DNA of 64,000 nucleotides from NCBI GenBank assembly GCA_002245135.1, contig NGBS01000314.1, positions 1 to 64,000 on the forward strand, read 5' to 3'. A program made the translations under genes and the position numbers. This document shows positions 26,062 to 38,328 of this stretch, in pieces. Origin of the DNA: Proteromonas lacertae. Its lineage: Eukaryota; Sar; Bigyra; Opalinata; Proteromonadidae. Below the pieces are notes generated by a model. It ran no database searches. It was given only the letters and a program-made list of their open reading frames with translations, and had not been told where the DNA came from. The stretch's first letter is position 1; each line of letters opens with the position of its first letter.

Positions 26062-28413
26062 TATGAATGACTAATGTTACTAATCTTTTATTCCTGGAGA
26101 TATGCTCATGCAAATATTTCATCCCTGTACTATCAATTTTATTATAACTAATATCAAGTACTTTTACATATTTATTAGTAAAATCTAGCCCATCTAACAA
26201 ATATTTCAATCCCTCCGAAGTTAATCCCATTTCTATTCATTTATATCTATTTGTTCATTATACTTGAACAATTAACTACAAAATCTTCATTCTATCAACA
26301 AATATATATTTGGGCATAATGTTTGTATTCCTGAATCGCCCACTTCATTTCCATATAATTGAAGATGTTTAAGATTTGGAAATGAAGATAAGTTATCCTT
26401 CAATATTTTAACACTTCTAAATGTTAGTTTATTATCTATATGATATTCAAAAAAATAACTATACCACTTAAATCTAACTTTTCTATATAAACAAACTCGT
26501 CGTATCTTAATATAATGAAACATTCTACAAAATCATCATCAACTGAACAACAACTTACATCAAGTGTATGGTTTGATATGTCTGTAATTGACTTGACTAA
26601 TTGTGGGAAGGTGTAATGAGTCAACAATTCTGTACAACTTTTTATGTCAAATGTGGTGTTTGCAACAGGATATACTGAGAATAAAGACATCAATCCTGCT
26701 ACATGAATGTTTGGATTTTCTTTGATATTAATAAACTTCACATTAGGATATTTATGTAATTCTTTTGATAATAATATCATTGACTCGTCTGTTAACTTCA
26801 TTCCCTGTAAATTTAATTCACTTTCTTTATATATTAATAAATGTAAATATGGAAGAAGCAATCTGAATCCTCTTTCACCAATTGGATTAACTATTTAATA
26901 TATAATCACAAATATACATTGTATATTTACATATTTCAATCTCATGAATGGAATTGATTTAACAAATGTTTCAACAAAACAAGAAGTAAGATTACATTGT
27001 GATAAAATCAATAATTCTACATTCATTAATGAAGCAAAAGATAATGCAAACAATGGTTGAAGATGGAGTGAAATAATAAACTCCTTATCACCTAAACGAA
27101 ATGAAAATGATTATAAATATACAAAATTTGAGTTTTGTTGGGTTGAGCAGTTTCATCATTCTAAAAAAAAATTCAATCCTTCTTCACTAAAACATATACA
27201 CTTATCATTAACTACGATCATTTCATGATCCTTCTTATCAGTACATAAATTGCATATCCTTAAATGATAAAAATGTTCTTCATTTTCTTTACATCCCTTA
27301 GGCGTAAAAAGTTTCACTCTAACATTTTCTTGTAATTTCCTCATCAATAACACTGACAGTATTGTTTCGTAATGTCTGTTATTGTACAATTTTTTTAAAC
27401 CATATCTTATCCCTATACATTTGTTGTGGTTGAATTCATTTCTTTCATAAATATAATAATATTTCGGTTGAAAGGATATTGGTAAGGTAATGAATTGCTT
27501 CACTATCATTTTTGTTCACAACATCTTTAATATCTTCACTTATCATCACACTACAATCTTTATTCCTTAACATATCACCAATTTTTATTATCTCTTTATA
27601 CAACTCTTTAAAGTTCATTCTATCTTCTCTCTTCACTTTTAATAACTTATTGACCAACTCTGCCAATGTATAATCATCACATAAATTAAATGAATATTTA
27701 CAATTCATTATATTTCTTATTGTTGTGATGATATGATTATCTTCATTAAATGGTAATTTGTTGTATATCATTTGAAATATTATACATCCTATTGACCAAA
27801 TCACACTCTTGTCATTACACTCTGATCCACTCAACTCTTCTGGACTTTTGAAGCACACATCATATAGTCTCATATCTTTTTCTTTTCTTAATAAGTTTAT
27901 ATATACATCACAAATTTTTACATTAACATCATCATTAACTTCGGTATATACAATATTGCTGCTCTTTATATTACCTAAAGCCAAGCCACATTCATATAAT
28001 GCCTCTAAAACATTACATAATGAGCGTAAAACTAAATATGCTTTACTTGTATCAAGTAATTTTTTCTCGATTAATCTTTCCAAATCGGTATCATAATAAT
28101 CTCGACAAATAACAATGTAATTATCATAGATGTTATGAAATCATTTTAGATGGTAAGGCAAAGCACAAATGAGTATCTGATAATAATGTCTCATTTTCAT
28201 AGAATCTTTGTATTTTTTCTTCATTTACTCCTTTTCCACTTAGTAACTTCATCATTTTTACATTATCTTTGTCGAGTCTGTGTTGAATAACTACATCCAT
28301 TTCGTTATGTCTTTTCGTTTCACTTTTTACAACCTATAATAATGAAAGTACAAGAATACACATGTGTTTATCAGTAACACATTGGGTAATACAGAATATA
28401 TATTGAATTTCAT
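25017..28413 (-). CDS. Pseudokinase-LRR protein, copy 3 (one frameshift)
   Basis: ATG at 28413 (MKFNIYSVLPNV...), with an intron at the position used in copies 1 and 2. The kinase-like domain has LGNIKSSNIV for HRD...N, KICDVYI for DFG, then FKSPEELSG and VIWSIGCIIFQM; again the catalytic Asp is absent. LRRs follow (LTSEGLKYLLDGLDF, ELNLQGMKLTDES...), divided by introns including a long AT-repeat intron at about 26016-26060. The frame breaks near 28138-28140: removing one T restores a match to the paralogs (continuing HNIYDNYIVICRDYY). This is either a decaying copy or a base-calling error; the rest of the frame is well kept. The upstream element AAAACGGCT is at 28429-28437. Confidence 0.65.
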
Positions 28414-28912
28414 TTAAAGTTTAAATATAAAACGGCTATATTTACTTTTTAAATTGCATTTTTCAAGATTTCTATAGATTGGATTATGTTAAGCCTTAGA
28501 GAATTATATATAATGATTAGTTTTTGTATTATAGAACCATCCTAGGGTTAGTATACTCGTAATTATCACTCAATTCGTAGTTATGGAGATAATGCATTAT
28601 TGAGTATTGTATAATCTTGTATATTTAATATTTATTTTAATATTCCAGCAAATCAGCATATTTTCGTACATGTGCCAATGTTCATTTTGAAATATGGATA
28701 CATTCATTTGCATTGCTCTACTATACTTATATTTCATTAATATTATTTTCTAGATGAATAAATCATTAAACTACCTCAGAAACGGCTCTACTCGCAAGCT
28801 TTTTCAAAATAGAATTGCAGTTAAATAGGAAATTCCATACAAATAAAATAATTTGTCACATTACTGTAACTTTCTTGTTTAAAATCGTAACTGAAATTCA
28901 AAAATTTCAATC
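28414..28912. promoter_or_regulatory. Divergent intergenic region with two AACGGCT motifs
   Basis: AAAACGGCT at 28429-28437 sits next to the copy 3 start. A second copy, GAAACGGCTC (28779-28788), is 125 bp before the ATG at 28913. Otherwise AT-rich with no gene seen. Confidence 0.35.
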
Positions 28913-31900
28913 ATGTTTTATAAGGCATCTGATCCTGTTTAGTATTATTATTCATATATTATTTCATTATTTATCTATATATTCTCCATAGTGTAAAGAT
29001 TGGCTCTTCTTACCGCTTATACACAGTATAAATTTAACTAATTTTTGATATATAGATCTGTGATGAAAGCATGCTTGTAAAGCAATCTTCTCATAAGCAA
29101 AGATATGGTATTTGACTTTTTAATTTCATTTAAATTAGAACATTTATATCTTAAAGATTATATTACTGGTGAAATTGCTATGCAACCTGACTGTCCTCTG
29201 GAAAAATGCGACTTTAACTTTGTACTGAGAAACGTATAAATTATTATTTATAATTAATAGCGTGATGCTTTCTTTTCCAACTGTAGACGTAGAGGATACT
29301 CTATCATTAAAGATTTTAAGAATTACTGTGAGGATATATCCTTTTGCAATTGTATGTGCTGTTTATACACAGTTGGAGAAAACTGTTTGTGTTGTTTAAA
29401 ATGCGGAAGGTTGTATAAACTATATATAACATTATTCTGTTGTAGTTGTCACGAATCCTGCTCTTGGGGTGTTATGAATAAAACTTTTCCAAAACTGTAC
29501 TGGTATTGTCAGAACTGTATTGACGAGTATACATGTAAACTTAGACGATTGCTAGCCAAAATTGAGTATAATATTCCAAAAATAGCCATATATAGATATT
29601 CAGTTGGTGATGAACGGCAAAATGTTTGGAATAAGATAAGAGAAATACTAGACGAATGTGATATTATTGATGATTTCGGAATGATAAAATGTATTGGAGA
29701 TTTGTCCAATAATGTTTATCCATATGAGGCTAAATTTGAAATCACTGCTACAAACGTTGAAATATACCGAAAACTCAAAAGTGCCTATAACGGATATATT
29801 AGTGCTGATAGTCCTGTTTGTATGATCTTTTAATCTTTTTATTAATTTTGTTATTTAGGTTTATTCGAAAGTCATGAAGGATGTTTATTCGTATGCATAT
29901 ATGATGTTTATAATGTAGTTAAATTGTTTTCGAACAAGAATAACAACTCTTTTCAATCCAGTATTTCAGGTATTTATTTTGCTGTAATTGATAGTTCGAA
30001 CCATTAAATCAGTCTTTATGTGACATTGAATTACCTCCATATTGTAAGGTAGAAGCTGTTCTTGCTGAAAAGTATAATTTACATAATATCCTATTTCTTA
30101 TAATAGAAACAATTACAAGCTGTGTATTTTATCTCCATTCTCAGCATTGCATGCCGTATGGATATCTAATATGAGTTACGATAAGTTCAAAACAGATAAA
30201 GTTCAATTTCTTAATCAAGATGGTAATATGTACGATGAAGAAGCAAATCAATTATCATCATGTCTTTGTCAAATCTCTGCATTGCATAAATCATGTAAAG
30301 GATGTGAAGTATGTTCAATGATAGAACCATATGATGATGTATTTATTTATTTATTATAATTATTTTTTGTTATATAGTTATATTCATGTGATTTATGTGG
30401 AAATGTATTTCATTATGGATGTTGCCGTTATGCTAGACCAAAATATAAAGAATGTATAGTATGTAAATTCAATTATCATTTTACTTGTCGTAATAAAGTA
30501 ATTATTTACTACTTGGTTGAATGGTACAATGATATTATGCCAAATTCATGGGAGAGTGAAGATGTTGTTGAAGTATAATTTATAAATACAATTCTTCTTT
30601 TCTTATAGATCTTTATTTAGTGGTATTCACTTTTTGAATATATTCCATGGCAACTATAAGTATCCTGCAATGGATTTAGTAGTGAGAGATATCTTAACAA
30701 ATAATTTGACATTTAAAACATCTGAAGAATGTCGCGATTGTAATAATTTAATGAAGAATTATAATGAAGAATTTGATGCAGTGTTAGGAATAACAATAGT
30801 TAAGGAAAACAGATGTGAAATGGAATGTTTAATATTACCATTTATTCAAAAAATAATTAAAGATGATATAATAATCATTATGTGTAGAAATGAAAACTGG
30901 AAATTATGGTTTCATGCGGTATATAGTCATGTTACTAGTAAAGTTTGTATTTTAAGAGGTATATATAACACTTATATTGATATTGTTTAGAGAAAAGCGC
31001 AAATTACATAAAGGAAAACTTTAATGATTATGATGTTTGTATAACAGATGTATCCAAATTATCAAGAATATATGGGTGCACATAGAAATGCCATATTCTT
31101 AACGGAAGTTTGTTCTACCGTTCCACATGATGAGTATATAATTATGATATTTTAGATATATATATAATGTTTATAGTAGTAATAACAGTAATTCTATTAA
31201 GAAGCAGATTACAGTACATATCACGAAGGGTATTTATGATTTTGTATTAAATGAATATATATCATTTTCTTTATCTATAGAATGCTTTATCAGTATATGA
31301 TGAATATCACAACAACGAAATTAATGTATTATCTCCATCCAGCTTATTCTATAATAATACCGTTATAAGATGTGAACCTAGTAAGAATCAAAAGAAATGC
31401 ATAGAAAATTTGATGTTTAGGAAGTATAATGCATTACACACAAGAGAGGATGATCCAACTAATAATGAAATAGATTTTTCTATAAAACTTGCATGTCAAA
31501 CAAGTGATTATTCATCCAGTCCATATGGAGTTTATACTTCTATTAACCATGAAGAACCATCAAAAATTAAGGATTTGATCTGCCTCATAAAAGAACTGTT
31601 TGTATTTTTTATTAACATGATGATATAATTTAATAGGAAGAAGTTTATGATAGGAAAATCTTAATTTACACACGTTATCAGTGTTTTATTAAATATATAG
31701 TATCAGCATTAACAACAAATGCAATTCCTCATCAAAGATTATTATTCAACTCAAGTGAATTATTAACAACAAATCCTAGAATTAACCCTGATATTAATGT
31801 GTATGTTTGTCATTATGATGAGTTGACTTATGATATTAATATGTCATTCATTGATACAGTATATATATTCTACAAATTTATATATATTATTGATAGCTTA

Positions 31901-33074
31901 TATGTTGTGATTTAGCACCAAATAGAGAAGATGTGGATTACTTATTCAGAACAAGATATCATCTTAAGAAAGAAATGGTATATTAATCGTTTGCTATGAT
32001 GTATTCTAGGATATTGAAACATTTACTTTATCGTTATCAAACTGCGAAGATCTTATATACGGTTTTTATGCAATGGAAGATGGTACACCTACTCATACAA
32101 TAGAGCAATTAACAGTGTATAAATATTGATTTTTATTTTATTTATATAGAGCAGTAATTGAATTTGTAGATGGAGTATATTTTCATTATTTTAGTAATTT
32201 TTTAAATAGCATTTTCTTCGTAATGAACAATATACCGATAATACTTATCTATTAAGGAACTATAAAGTATTATAATTATTCTTTTATTCTCTTTATAGAA
32301 TAACTTTCATGGATATTTTACTACTGATCCAATTCACTTCGAGATGGAGACAGTTATGCAAAGAGTAAATGTTTATAACCAATATAAGTTTTTATATCCT
32401 CATCTGTATGAAGAAGAAAGAGAAGAATTGATTTTTAAGGGAATGAAGGAAGATTTAAGTGTATGATAATAACCACTTTATATAATGCTTATAGTATATG
32501 GATTCAGATAAATGTAATGAATTATTGATCCTCTATGATAGACTACCAAAGTCTGTAAGAATTGTATTAATACCAATTACATAATACATTTATATAGCAA
32601 AAAATGTATGAAGAGTTGAAAGAAGAGTATAAATCTTACATAATAGTAGAAGTATTATTTCTATATATATATATATAATATAATGTTTTAGAGTGATGAC
32701 TTTCACATGTTTCACATAACTATGAATTCCTTTGAATTGAACAACTACAGATTTGATATAAGACATATTAACGATGACTATTTAAAGTGTATAATAATTA
32801 TAATAATTATAATAATGTTGTAGTAATTGTTACAGGTATTGTAGATCCAGCCAAAGTTGATAATACCAAATTACTAACGTATACTATTTTTATATCTATA
32901 TATTCTTTTAGAGGTGATGTTGTATTAGTAATTAATGGAAATAACATTGGAACTCAATCTAAAGACGTAATTAGACATACAATGAACGAATGTATATTTT
33001 CTTTGTTATTATATGATATAGTATCATTTGATGGCGTTGAATTAAACATGGTGATATATAGACATCAAATATAA
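28913..33074 (+). CDS. Many-exon PHD-like / degenerate SNF2-like / PDZ-like protein
   Basis: Start at 28913 by splicing: MFYKASDPVY-VKIGSSYRLYT-ICDESMLVKQ... The first Cys-rich block (29320-29540) has FCNCMCC, CLKC, CCSCHESC and YWYCQNC, a PHD-like zinc arrangement; a second runs about 30260-30490 (CLCQ, CKGCEVC, CDLCGNVFHYGCC, CIVCKFNYHFTC). From about 30630 to 32100 segments recall a SNF2 ATPase. The helicase-C features are clearest: PSKIKDLICLIKEL, then RKILIYTRYQCFIKYIVSAL, LICCDLAPNREDVDYLFRTR and IETFTLSLSN. No GKT or DExH box is visible, so ATPase activity is doubtful. The last exons (about 32700-33074) fit a PDZ domain (FHMFHITMNSFEL, then RGDVVLVINGNNIGT). At least 15 short introns are implied. 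Chromatin association is inferred; the span could be two genes. Confidence 0.5.
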
Positions 33075-33245
33075 ACCATTTATTCATCATTTCATATCTC
33101 ATTGACTTATTACCCATATTTCTAAATTATTTTGTTAATAACCATATGAATTTCATTTTTATTGTGTTCTTTGGGATTGTATTAGTTGATAAAAATTTAT
33201 TCAACAACTATGAAACGAATATATTTTAGAAAATAAATTCAAAAA

Positions 33246-34749
33246 ATGAGTGACAAAACAACTGAATTATATTGTTTGAGAATTTTCTGTAAGTTTATTA
33301 ACCCTATTCTAATGGATCAAAGGTTTAAAGAAGTATATATTTGTATTTTCTATTTATTAGCCCATTTATATAGGATTCAAGTTTTTAGATTATGATTGTA
33401 TATTGATAGACAATTTTTTACCTCCTTATCATGTTAATACTGAATTGAATAAAGGGAAATCGTGTTTGTTCTATCACAATCCACAAAGGTTAATTGTAAG
33501 TTTAATGTAATATATATTACACATATAGAAAGAATTAAAGCATTATCCATTAAGTCTTTTGTTGTTTACTATAGATGATTGTCAAAAAACTCATTTTATT
33601 GGAACAACAGCAGTAGATATGAGCGAATTGGTTTTACATTTAGTATATTTGCATTATTATATCTATTTTTATAGAGAGACAAAGAAACTCAATTATATCA
33701 TATCAATCCGTACATATACGATATTGTTGGTAAACCAATTTCCTATTTTGATGGTTATATTAGCTTAAATATATTTCGTAACATAACACTAAATAATCAT
33801 CCAAATCGTACCAAATTACTTACTCAGCTTGAGAAGCAGTTGAAAAATAGTAGTGATTATGTTGTACTATCATCAGAGAATCATTTAAAAGGTCATGAAT
33901 TTATTGTATATTATATATTACTTATGTTAATTTAACTAATAGCCTTCAAATTTAGAGTATGAAGGTTTTTCAAATAAAAGTGATAATGAAGAAGATGATG
34001 ATGAAATAAAATGTTTTAATTTAAAAGAAGAAGATGATGATGAAAATAATGATATTGACAGTAATAGATTTGTTGACGATGATGAAGATGATGTTGATAA
34101 CTCTGGTTATTATGGTGATACAATAGTAATAGATAAATCACACAGAAATAAAACTCCTTATCAATACTTGCATAATAATAATAACCATAAACATAGAAAT
34201 AAATATAAAAGAAGTGTCGTAAAAGAAATATCATTTTATGAAGAGGAATCACCTCCTCTTCCAATACAACGTAATACAAATAGTTCTGATATAATAAATA
34301 AATCAAAACATTCGCAGTTTAAAAGAGAATTAAATTCTTATAGAGATGAGAACATATTGGATAGAACAATTAGATTGTATGAAGATATGAAAGAAAGAGA
34401 AAAGAGTGAATATGTTAGAAGATATAAACAAGCATTAAAACCAAAACTTATTCATAAACCAAGATCTCCTTTGTATAGTTACATTGACATTCCAGAACCA
34501 AAAGAAAGACCAATTAAATTCAAACATACCTATAAGTTGTGTGATAATGTAGATTCAAATCTTAAAGTTTATGAGAAAAGAGATTGTTTGAATAAAGTTG
34601 TAACTAGATATGCAGGTGAAAAATCTACTAAAATTAATAATAATAATAATAATACACTTAATAACAGAGAAATTAAGAAGAGTAAGAAATTAAAATCAAA
34701 ACAATCGTTATTGGAAAGAAAAGAATTGTTGAAAAGTAGTTGGGTTTGA
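33246..34749 (+). CDS. MAP10 N-terminal-domain-like protein (C2-like, microtubule-associated)
   Basis: ATG at 33246 (MSDKTTELYCLRIF), then several short introns. FKFLDYDCILIDNFLPPYH followed by NKGKSCLFYHNP matches the FxLLDYPTLxI and GKGKSCLF blocks I associate with the MAP10 N-terminal domain, and LLFTIDDCQKTHFIGTTAVDM fits the following strands. The middle (about 33950-34100) is very acidic (runs of D and E) and the rest, to 34749, is Lys/Arg-rich without clear domains. Members of that family bind microtubules or cilia-associated structures; the function here is inferred. An AAACGA element lies 26 bp upstream (33213-33218). The first two splice sites are ambiguous. Confidence 0.5.
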
Positions 34750-34886
34750 GTTGTAAATTTATTTATTTTCATTTAAATTTAAATATTTTTCTTTTTTAAT
34801 AAAGCTACCAACAAAAGAGAGATTATATGATTAAAAAATATATTTTATAAGTTGAAATTAATTAATTATTATTATCTCCACCTTTC

Positions 34887-36734
34887 TTATTCGTAAACGC
34901 TCTTACTACCTACTTTAATTAAGTTGAAGTATAATGATGGTGAAACAGTAGCTGCACAGAAGAATCCAGAAAAAAATGCACCTAAAACTCCATGTAAAAA
35001 CATATCTTGACTACACATATAAAAACCATTAAATGGAGATTGGAACTTAAACTTATCCCAATTATCAAACTTTTCAGGTGTATTTCTCATTCCATAAACA
35101 GAACCATTGGCACTATTAATGAAATATTCATTAGTTAAAGGTGAACTAGAATAATGAAATATCTCCTTCACTTTGATTAAAGGCCATCTTTCATATATTG
35201 TTTCTAACAATTGATTGGCTATTTGATCTTTCACATCAGCATATCCTTCAGATCTCATCATTGGTCTTTCATTTCTCCATTTTTCATACCATTTATAATC
35301 ACCACCATATGTTAATAATTGTATTAATGTCTTACCAGGATATTTATCATGGAAATATTTACTTTTAGCTGATGTACAAGTGCAATAAACAGCTGATATT
35401 TTTCTTTCAGGTTTGGATATGAAATCATTCATTTTTTGACTTATATCAACACTTCCATCTAAGAACCAGTAGTTGCAACCATCAATACCAATTTCTTCAG
35501 GAGTTGCATCTACTACTAATTCAACAGAAACTGTATTTTCAGAAGGTGTTAATTGTTGAAGTGCTTGATAAGATGGTAATGTATTTAGGTTAGGATGTTC
35601 TGATAATAATACGTTATAAGTATTATACAAACCAACACCACTAATGACATTATTCGCTTTGATTTCGTGTATTTTATTTTGGTACATCACTTTTACACCA
35701 ATCACTTTAGTATAATTTTCATTAAATAATAATTGTTTCACATCTACCTTAGTAAATATATAACCACCTCTCCTAAACAAATATTCTGATATTTTGTGTG
35801 TGATATCTGAACTACCTTTTAATGGGTAATAGGAGCCATTGATATAGTGCCAAAATACAGCTGCATAGGATGGGAATGATAATTCTGAAGGACTTCCACC
35901 TGAAATCATGAAATAATATGAAAAAATGTATCTTAATGTCATGTTACTGGTTATGGAGTTGACTACTTGTTCTACTGTTTGGTCCATCTCTTTACGTATT
36001 CTTGAATAGAGATAATCTGATATAAATGACAACCAACTTGGAAGGATTTTTAGTTTGAAGATCATGCTGAAGACTTGATTTCCTCTTCTGATTTTTTCAA
36101 TAAATGCATCAATTGAATGTTTATCATCTGGGAAATAATCATATAATGCTTGTCTATGAGAATTAGATTGACAAGTAAATATATATATATATATACCTAT
36201 AGTTTTCAACTCCTGATGGTAATTCAAAACGACTGCCATTGATTTCAATAACTTCACATGCATCTTTTCTTTTACCTCCCTGTAATTTTGAAAATTCAAT
36301 CTATACAATATAAAATTGACATTCATACTGGTTGTTCTATTATTTCTGCCATTAAATCATGTTCTAAACGTGTTTCATACATATTTCCAAGGAAATGAAG
36401 ACCTGTATCAAATTCATAACCTTTGTGTGTATATGTGTGTAAGCATCCACCAACCTTTTGATGTTTTTCTAAGACTACAACTTGATGACCAGCTTTAGCT
36501 AGATTTGCAGCACATGTTAAACCGGAGATTCCTGAGCCAATAACTATCGAATCAATGTTTTCTGGTAATTTTGCTGGAGCAAATACTAAAATATAAGCAA
36601 AGAATAAGAGTACTCTGTGAGGATAAAGGACCATTTTCTATTTTCTTTTGTTTTTTGTAGGTAAATAGTTTATAAACACAAAACACAACCAACAAAACAA
36701 CAGGAATAGCGATAAGGTAAGAGATTGTCTCCAT
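34887..36734 (-). CDS. RETSAT: Retinol saturase / carotenoid isomerase-like FAD oxidoreductase
   Basis: Exon 1 encodes an N-terminal hydrophobic helix (YLIAIPVVLLVVFCVYKLF). After an intron near 36590-36617 the dinucleotide-binding motif follows: DSIVIGSGISGLTCAANLAKAG, then VVVLEKHQKVGGCLHTYTHKGYEFDTGLHFLG, diagnostic for the RetSat/CrtISO family. Two further short introns (about 36302-36330 and 36170-36200) join the main exon, which carries the substrate region and C-terminal MFLHGVLGAFFSGFFCAA. In animals RetSat saturates the 13,14 double bond of retinol in the ER; the substrate here is unknown and could be another polyene. Length, about 600 residues, is normal. Upstream AAACGACTT lies at 36791-36799. 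Confidence 0.8.
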
Positions 36735-36955
36735 TTTTGAAATGTTCTTTTGTTGGGTTGGTTTTCGGGGTATTTTTTGGGTGATTTAAAAAACGACTTT
36801 TTCAATTTTGTATCAACAAAGATTTGCAGATATGTTAAATTATTATATTATCACTATATTATAATTATTTAGTCATATATGAATAATTCATTCATCATTT
36901 CTTGATATTAACAGTTATTGGAAAATACGGTTGCTTCTTACTGCTACAAATATTA

Positions 36956-38211
36956 TTATCGATTATTAGAATTATACTTATTGGTTCTTATAGGTGAAGT
37001 AGAAAAAGAACTACTGTTTGCACTCTTATGTTTTCTTTTCAAATCCTTTTCTGCTTCATCAACTACTGCTGTTTTATACTCATTCCACTTCTTTATTTCT
37101 TTATATCTTGTCATAATCTCATCATATGTTGGATAACTAACAATCATAAAAGATAGAAATACAATTTTGCTTGTTCTCTAAGCATACATAATAGTTCATG
37201 TGAAACTTGTAAATATCACAAACGATGATTAAAGAATAGCATATATATATATATATATATATATAAACATTTAAAAAGGGATATTTTTCATAAAATCATA
37301 TCTTACTAATTCTAACAATTCACAATCAGGACTAGCACATAAGGCAGATGCAAATCTTTTACCTGTAAGAAATCCCACTACATAAAATGATATAACGATA
37401 AATATATGTATACTTTCACCAAAATAGGTTAATGGTCCGTCAATACATAATTCCAGGAATACTGGTTCAACCTGCCTTACATCTTTATCTATTATAGCTT
37501 TAACTATCCTTACTTGGCCTTTTACAACAAAATACATAGCATTTGCCTAGATATTACAATATTTCATTATATACAGGTGAATTCTCTTGAAATATTACAT
37601 CATTATATTTATATCTTTTTCTTGTCATTACTAATGCTAGTGTCTTCAAACTAACAGCTGATAGTGTTTGAAATGGATATATTTGGTCAACTACTAATAA
37701 TTTCTTCTTAAGTTCTTCTTGAACTTTATAATGTGTTGCTTTTTCATAATCTTCTCTGTCCAACACTAATAAATCACAATTTGTTCTTGTTATTACTGTG
37801 TTTCTTCTTGGATCATTACTATCGACCAAACATTCTTCTCCAAATGATCCACCTGTGGTGAGAATCTCTTGGAGTATTGGATCACCTGGTATTTCTAATT
37901 CTTCATTTGTCATATATACACTAACAGAACCATTTATAACTACATAAAATTTGTCACTAAAATGAATAATATTGAATAAATAAATACCCCATCTCTCCTT
38001 GTGAATAAATTGTCTCTTCAGCTGAAACTTTTAAATGTGTCAAGTGCATACATATCTGTTTATGTTCTTCATTACCTGGAACTATTTCTTTGTTAAATAT
38101 AGGAACATCTGCAGTAAATTGAATGAGAGCATCAATTTCTTCTCCTCTTCTTTGGTTTTTAGGCATTTTACTACCTTTTATACACGTTAATCTCAGCTCA
38201 TCCAACCCCAT
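36956..38211 (-). CDS. Protein with two cyclic-nucleotide-binding domains
   Basis: Start MGLDELRLTCIKG at 38211. The first cNMP-binding domain runs over about 38080-37660: IYSQGEMG, an intron at about 37940-37985, then DKFYVVINGSVSVY and GGSFGEECLVDSNDPRRNTVITRT, close to the phosphate-binding cassette FGExAL...RxAT though the usual Ala/Leu are Cys/Leu. A second domain begins FQENSPVY, then ANAMYFVVKGQVRIVKA, LTYFGE and GKRFASALC. No kinase or channel domain is seen, so it resembles PKA-regulatory or cilium-associated cNMP proteins. The frame breaks near 37273-37288 (A5 and T5 runs) before a final exon containing ISHELLCMLREQAKL and a basic tail, so the exact 3' end is uncertain. Confidence 0.6.
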
Positions 38212-38328
38212 TACACTGAAAAAAAACAATTTAAAACGAATAAATATTTTGGGGGGAATTTTTTCGTTAAAATTTTTGAGACACAAATATAAACTTGGCT
38301 TGGGATTAAAAGAATAAAGCATTAGAAA
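38212..38328. promoter_or_regulatory. Divergent promoter, cNMP gene / SLC19-like gene
   Basis: The 117 bp between starts hold AAAACGAAT (about 38233-38241) near the minus-strand gene and its complement core TCGTT (38264-38268) on the SLC19 side, plus TTTTTGAG as in the LIG4 and STT3 upstream regions. Confidence 0.35.

Noticed and set aside
29990-30005. GTTCGAACC resembling a tRNA T-loop
   Set aside because: No A-box or cloverleaf could be built around it and it lies inside the PHD/SNF2-like gene.
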